Below, in pieces: positions 62,503 to 64,000 of a stretch of DNA of 64,000 nucleotides. Within the stretch, counting starts at the first letter, position 1. Every line of letters begins with the position of its first letter. This stretch comes from Pseudomonadota bacterium. GTDB taxonomy: Bacteria > Pseudomonadota > Gammaproteobacteria > Pseudomonadales > Azotimanducaceae. Made by a program: the position numbers and the translations under genes. The notes below the pieces were generated by a model. It did no database searches. It was not told the origin of the DNA and saw nothing but the letters and a program-made list of their open reading frames with translations. The stretch covers positions 1 to 64,000 of the forward strand of contig JAQBUI010000012.1 of NCBI GenBank assembly GCA_027624035.1, written 5' to 3'.

Positions 62503-63018
62503 TCAAATCTCGGGTGGCGCCAGCGCCGGAATTGGCGCGAGCGCTTTGTCAAAGGCCTCAAGCAGGGCCATGGACGCACGGCCAACATGCATGAACTCGC
62601 CAGGACTCACGTCGTGGACCCGATGAATATTGCCCCGAAAGACGAGCTTGCCGGTGCTGGTATCCACCATCTCGATCACCATTCGAGCCACAAAGCGGAC
62701 ATCACCGCCGGGGCTGATTCGCTCATCGAAGTTCGAGCGGGTGCGGTCGTCCGTCAGATCCTCCTGTTCGTAGCGTAACGTGACCAGCAGGTCTCCGCCA
62801 TCATCCACTGGCTGAAAGCCACGGGATGCCAATGCCACACTGAAGTTGCTGACCATGATCGGGCCGAGAAAGGCGGGAATGCCATCGGCACTGACCGAGA
62901 AGGTTCTTGTATCGGACCCCGGACAACAGGTATCCATGTGGCTGACAACACTGTTACTGGCACAGCCCGCGAGGGCAATCAAGCCGAATAGAAAAACGGT
63001 CAGGGTTACTGATTTCAT
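62503..63018 (-). CDS. Lipoprotein of unknown function (DUF4136-like)
   Basis: The 171-residue protein has a lipobox L-I-A-L-A-G-C (acylated Cys near 19) and a short linker with two further cysteines (D-T-C-C-P-G). A beta-rich domain follows, recalling DUF4136 (tentative). GAGGTGACC precedes the ATG at 63018; the longer frame has 28 additional residues with no support. It is envelope-anchored; function unknown. Confidence 0.75.
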   Translation of the reverse strand: MKSVTLTVFLFGLIALAGCASNSVVSHMDTCCPGSDTRTFSVSADGIPAFLGPIMVSNFSVALASRGFQPVDDGGDLLVTLRYEQEDLTDDRTRSNFDERISPGGDVRFVARMVIEMVDTSTGKLVFRGNIHRVHDVSPGEFMHVGRASMALLEAFDKALAPIPALAPPEI

Positions 63019-63132
63019 GGTCACCTCAAGTGGTCTGGCTCGATGAGTGTCTGGATGATGCTGGCAAAGGCTATTGTGGGCTATATGCAGGCGAGTGGCC
63101 ATTGATGCCTGTCAATGCCGTAGTCGTTAGGT

Positions 63133-63147
63133 GATCGTTATACGATC
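63133..63147. other. 15-bp palindrome downstream of the terminal SDR gene
   Basis: GATCGT-TAT-ACGATC, with perfect 6-bp arms, lies 12 bp after the stop of the SDR gene on the minus strand. It could be a hairpin at the transcript end, but no U-tract is visible. The remainder of the 63019-63158 gap has nothing I can name. Confidence 0.3.
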
Positions 63148-63158
63148 GCTGATCTCCG

Positions 63159-63938
63159 TTAAATGCTCCTGCCACCATCCACGTTAAGGCAGGTTCCGGT
63201 AATCATATCCGCCTCATCGGAGGCCAGAAAACAGACCGCGCTCGCAACATCTTCAGGCGTCGACAACCGCCCTCTGGGGATGGTGCTGACGAGGTTGCTT
63301 TTCTGATCCTCGGACAGTTGATCGACCCCCATGGCACCCTTCATGAAGCCGGTCTCCGCCGCCACCGGATTGACCGCGTTGCAGCGAATGTTATTACGGG
63401 CAAGTTCAAGGGCCAGCCCTTTGGTCATGGTGACCACCGCGCCTTTGGTGGCGTTGTACGCCGTCACCCCCGGCCTGGGGGCGATCGCGCCAATCGACGC
63501 CGTGTTGATGATTACACCGCGCCTGGCCTCGATCATATGAGGGATCGCATACTTGCAACCAAGAAACACGCCCTTTACATTCACGGCAAACACGCCGTCG
63601 AAGTCCTCTTCCGACAGCTTCCACATCAACATCGACATGTGGGAGTAACCAGCGTTGTTCACCAGCACATCAATCACCCCATGCTGTTCGATACAGTGCG
63701 CCACCATTGCCTGCACATCGTCAGACTTCGACACGTCGGTCTGGACAAAGCCATGCCCCTGGCCCGGTAGAGACCCGATCACATCCTTGCCGGACGGGTT
63801 CAGATCTGCGCCAACCACCTTCGCACCTTCCGAGGCAAAGCGGGTGGCGATCGCGCGGCCAAACCCGGAAGCGGCCCCCGTGACAATCACGGCCCTGCCC
63901 TGGAACCTGCCATCGGGTCTGATCTCGGACTCTGCCAT
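63159..63938 (-). CDS. SDR family NAD(P)-dependent oxidoreductase
   Basis: The 259-residue classical SDR has T-G-A-A-S-G-F-G near 20-27, N-N-A-G-Y and the catalytic S/Y/K set (N-T-A-S-I near 140; A-Y-N-A-T-K near 153-158), ending in G-G-R-S-I. GAGGTGAAC supports the ATG at 63938; a GTG two codons upstream is possible. It probably oxidises or reduces a small hydroxy compound; 3-hydroxyacyl or sugar-like substrates are equally plausible. It starts about 60 bp from the window edge, so its upstream neighbours are unknown. Confidence 0.9.
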   Translation of the reverse strand: MAESEIRPDGRFQGRAVIVTGAASGFGRAIATRFASEGAKVVGADLNPSGKDVIGSLPGQGHGFVQTDVSKSDDVQAMVAHCIEQHGVIDVLVNNAGYSHMSMLMWKLSEEDFDGVFAVNVKGVFLGCKYAIPHMIEARRGVIINTASIGAIAPRPGVTAYNATKGAVVTMTKGLALELARNNIRCNAVNPVAAETGFMKGAMGVDQLSEDQKSNLVSTIPRGRLSTPEDVASAVCFLASDEADMITGTCLNVDGGRSI

Positions 63939-64000
63939 GTTCACCTCATGTCGAATTCAGATGGTACTATCGGCGGATTCACCAGCCTGTGTCAATCCGA

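Overview
The window reads as a chromosomal segment of a Gammaproteobacterium, probably an uncultured marine or host-associated one. Supporting genes are a SirB2-type protein, an UspE-type tandem universal stress protein, PurU, monomeric NADP-isocitrate dehydrogenase and a YhhQ/VUT transporter. The G+C content looks moderately high (estimated by eye), and coding is dense on both strands with many ATGA overlaps. I see no rRNA, tRNA, CRISPR array, integrase or transposase. The taxonomic placement is inference.

Layout. 0-7 kb: PilZ and DUF1631 proteins, a nitroreductase, a phytanoyl-CoA dioxygenase (PhyH)-type oxygenase, a glutathione transferase, a small stress protein and a D-aminoacylase-type amidohydrolase. 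7-18 kb: a GT-C membrane protein, an M16 lipoprotein peptidase, a single-chain biotin-dependent carboxylase, a double-length CaiB/BaiF CoA-transferase and SirB2. 18-27.5 kb: an unusual respiratory locus. 27.5-33 kb: a ThDP enzyme, an MFS carrier, and a PdxA paralogue plus four-carbon sugar-acid kinase. 33-46 kb: four more PhyH proteins, a Ca2+/Na+ exchanger, a CoA-transferase, a PqaA-type hydrolase, a DUF5916 outer-membrane protein, PurU and a crotonase. 46-52 kb: UspE, FkbM methyltransferase, flippase, isocitrate dehydrogenase and a GST. 52-64 kb: an epimerase, a HemN-like radical SAM protein, crotonase plus AtuA, a methyltransferase, a selenoprotein W homologue, SDRs, a pterin-synthase-like gene set and a lipoprotein.

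The most interesting unit is the 18.4-27.5 kb respiratory locus. A perfect FNR/ANR-type site (27499-27512) sits at about -41 of a plausible promoter. It leads into a 48-aa membrane peptide, a CuA subunit II, a B-type (ba3-like) subunit I, a SCO protein, a cytochrome b / 2x[4Fe-4S] / MvhD fusion, an exported protein and a second subunit-I-like protein. In the first subunit I, Gln replaces the active-site tyrosine (H-x3-Q), which points to NO reduction rather than O2 reduction. The second keeps its haem histidines but lacks the helix-VII His-His pair that binds CuB. A convergent set (SCO, unknown protein, haem A synthase, small membrane protein) abuts it. I infer an oxygen-regulated, haem-A-linked NO reductase or other non-canonical terminal reductase with its own electron-input module.

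The second highlight is a 75-residue SelW homologue (58181-58408, minus strand). Its redox motif is C-G-G-U with an in-frame TGA at residue 11, so ordinary gene calling breaks it. Short GGGGTC(G/A)GAGTA-type repeats recur at 1-136, 48906-49084 and 58455-58476 without an associated transposase.

Much of the remaining gene content points to catabolism of acyl-CoA, branched or terpenoid acids and sugar acids: five PhyH oxygenases, two CoA-transferases, three crotonases, several SDRs, AtuA and a biotin carboxylase.
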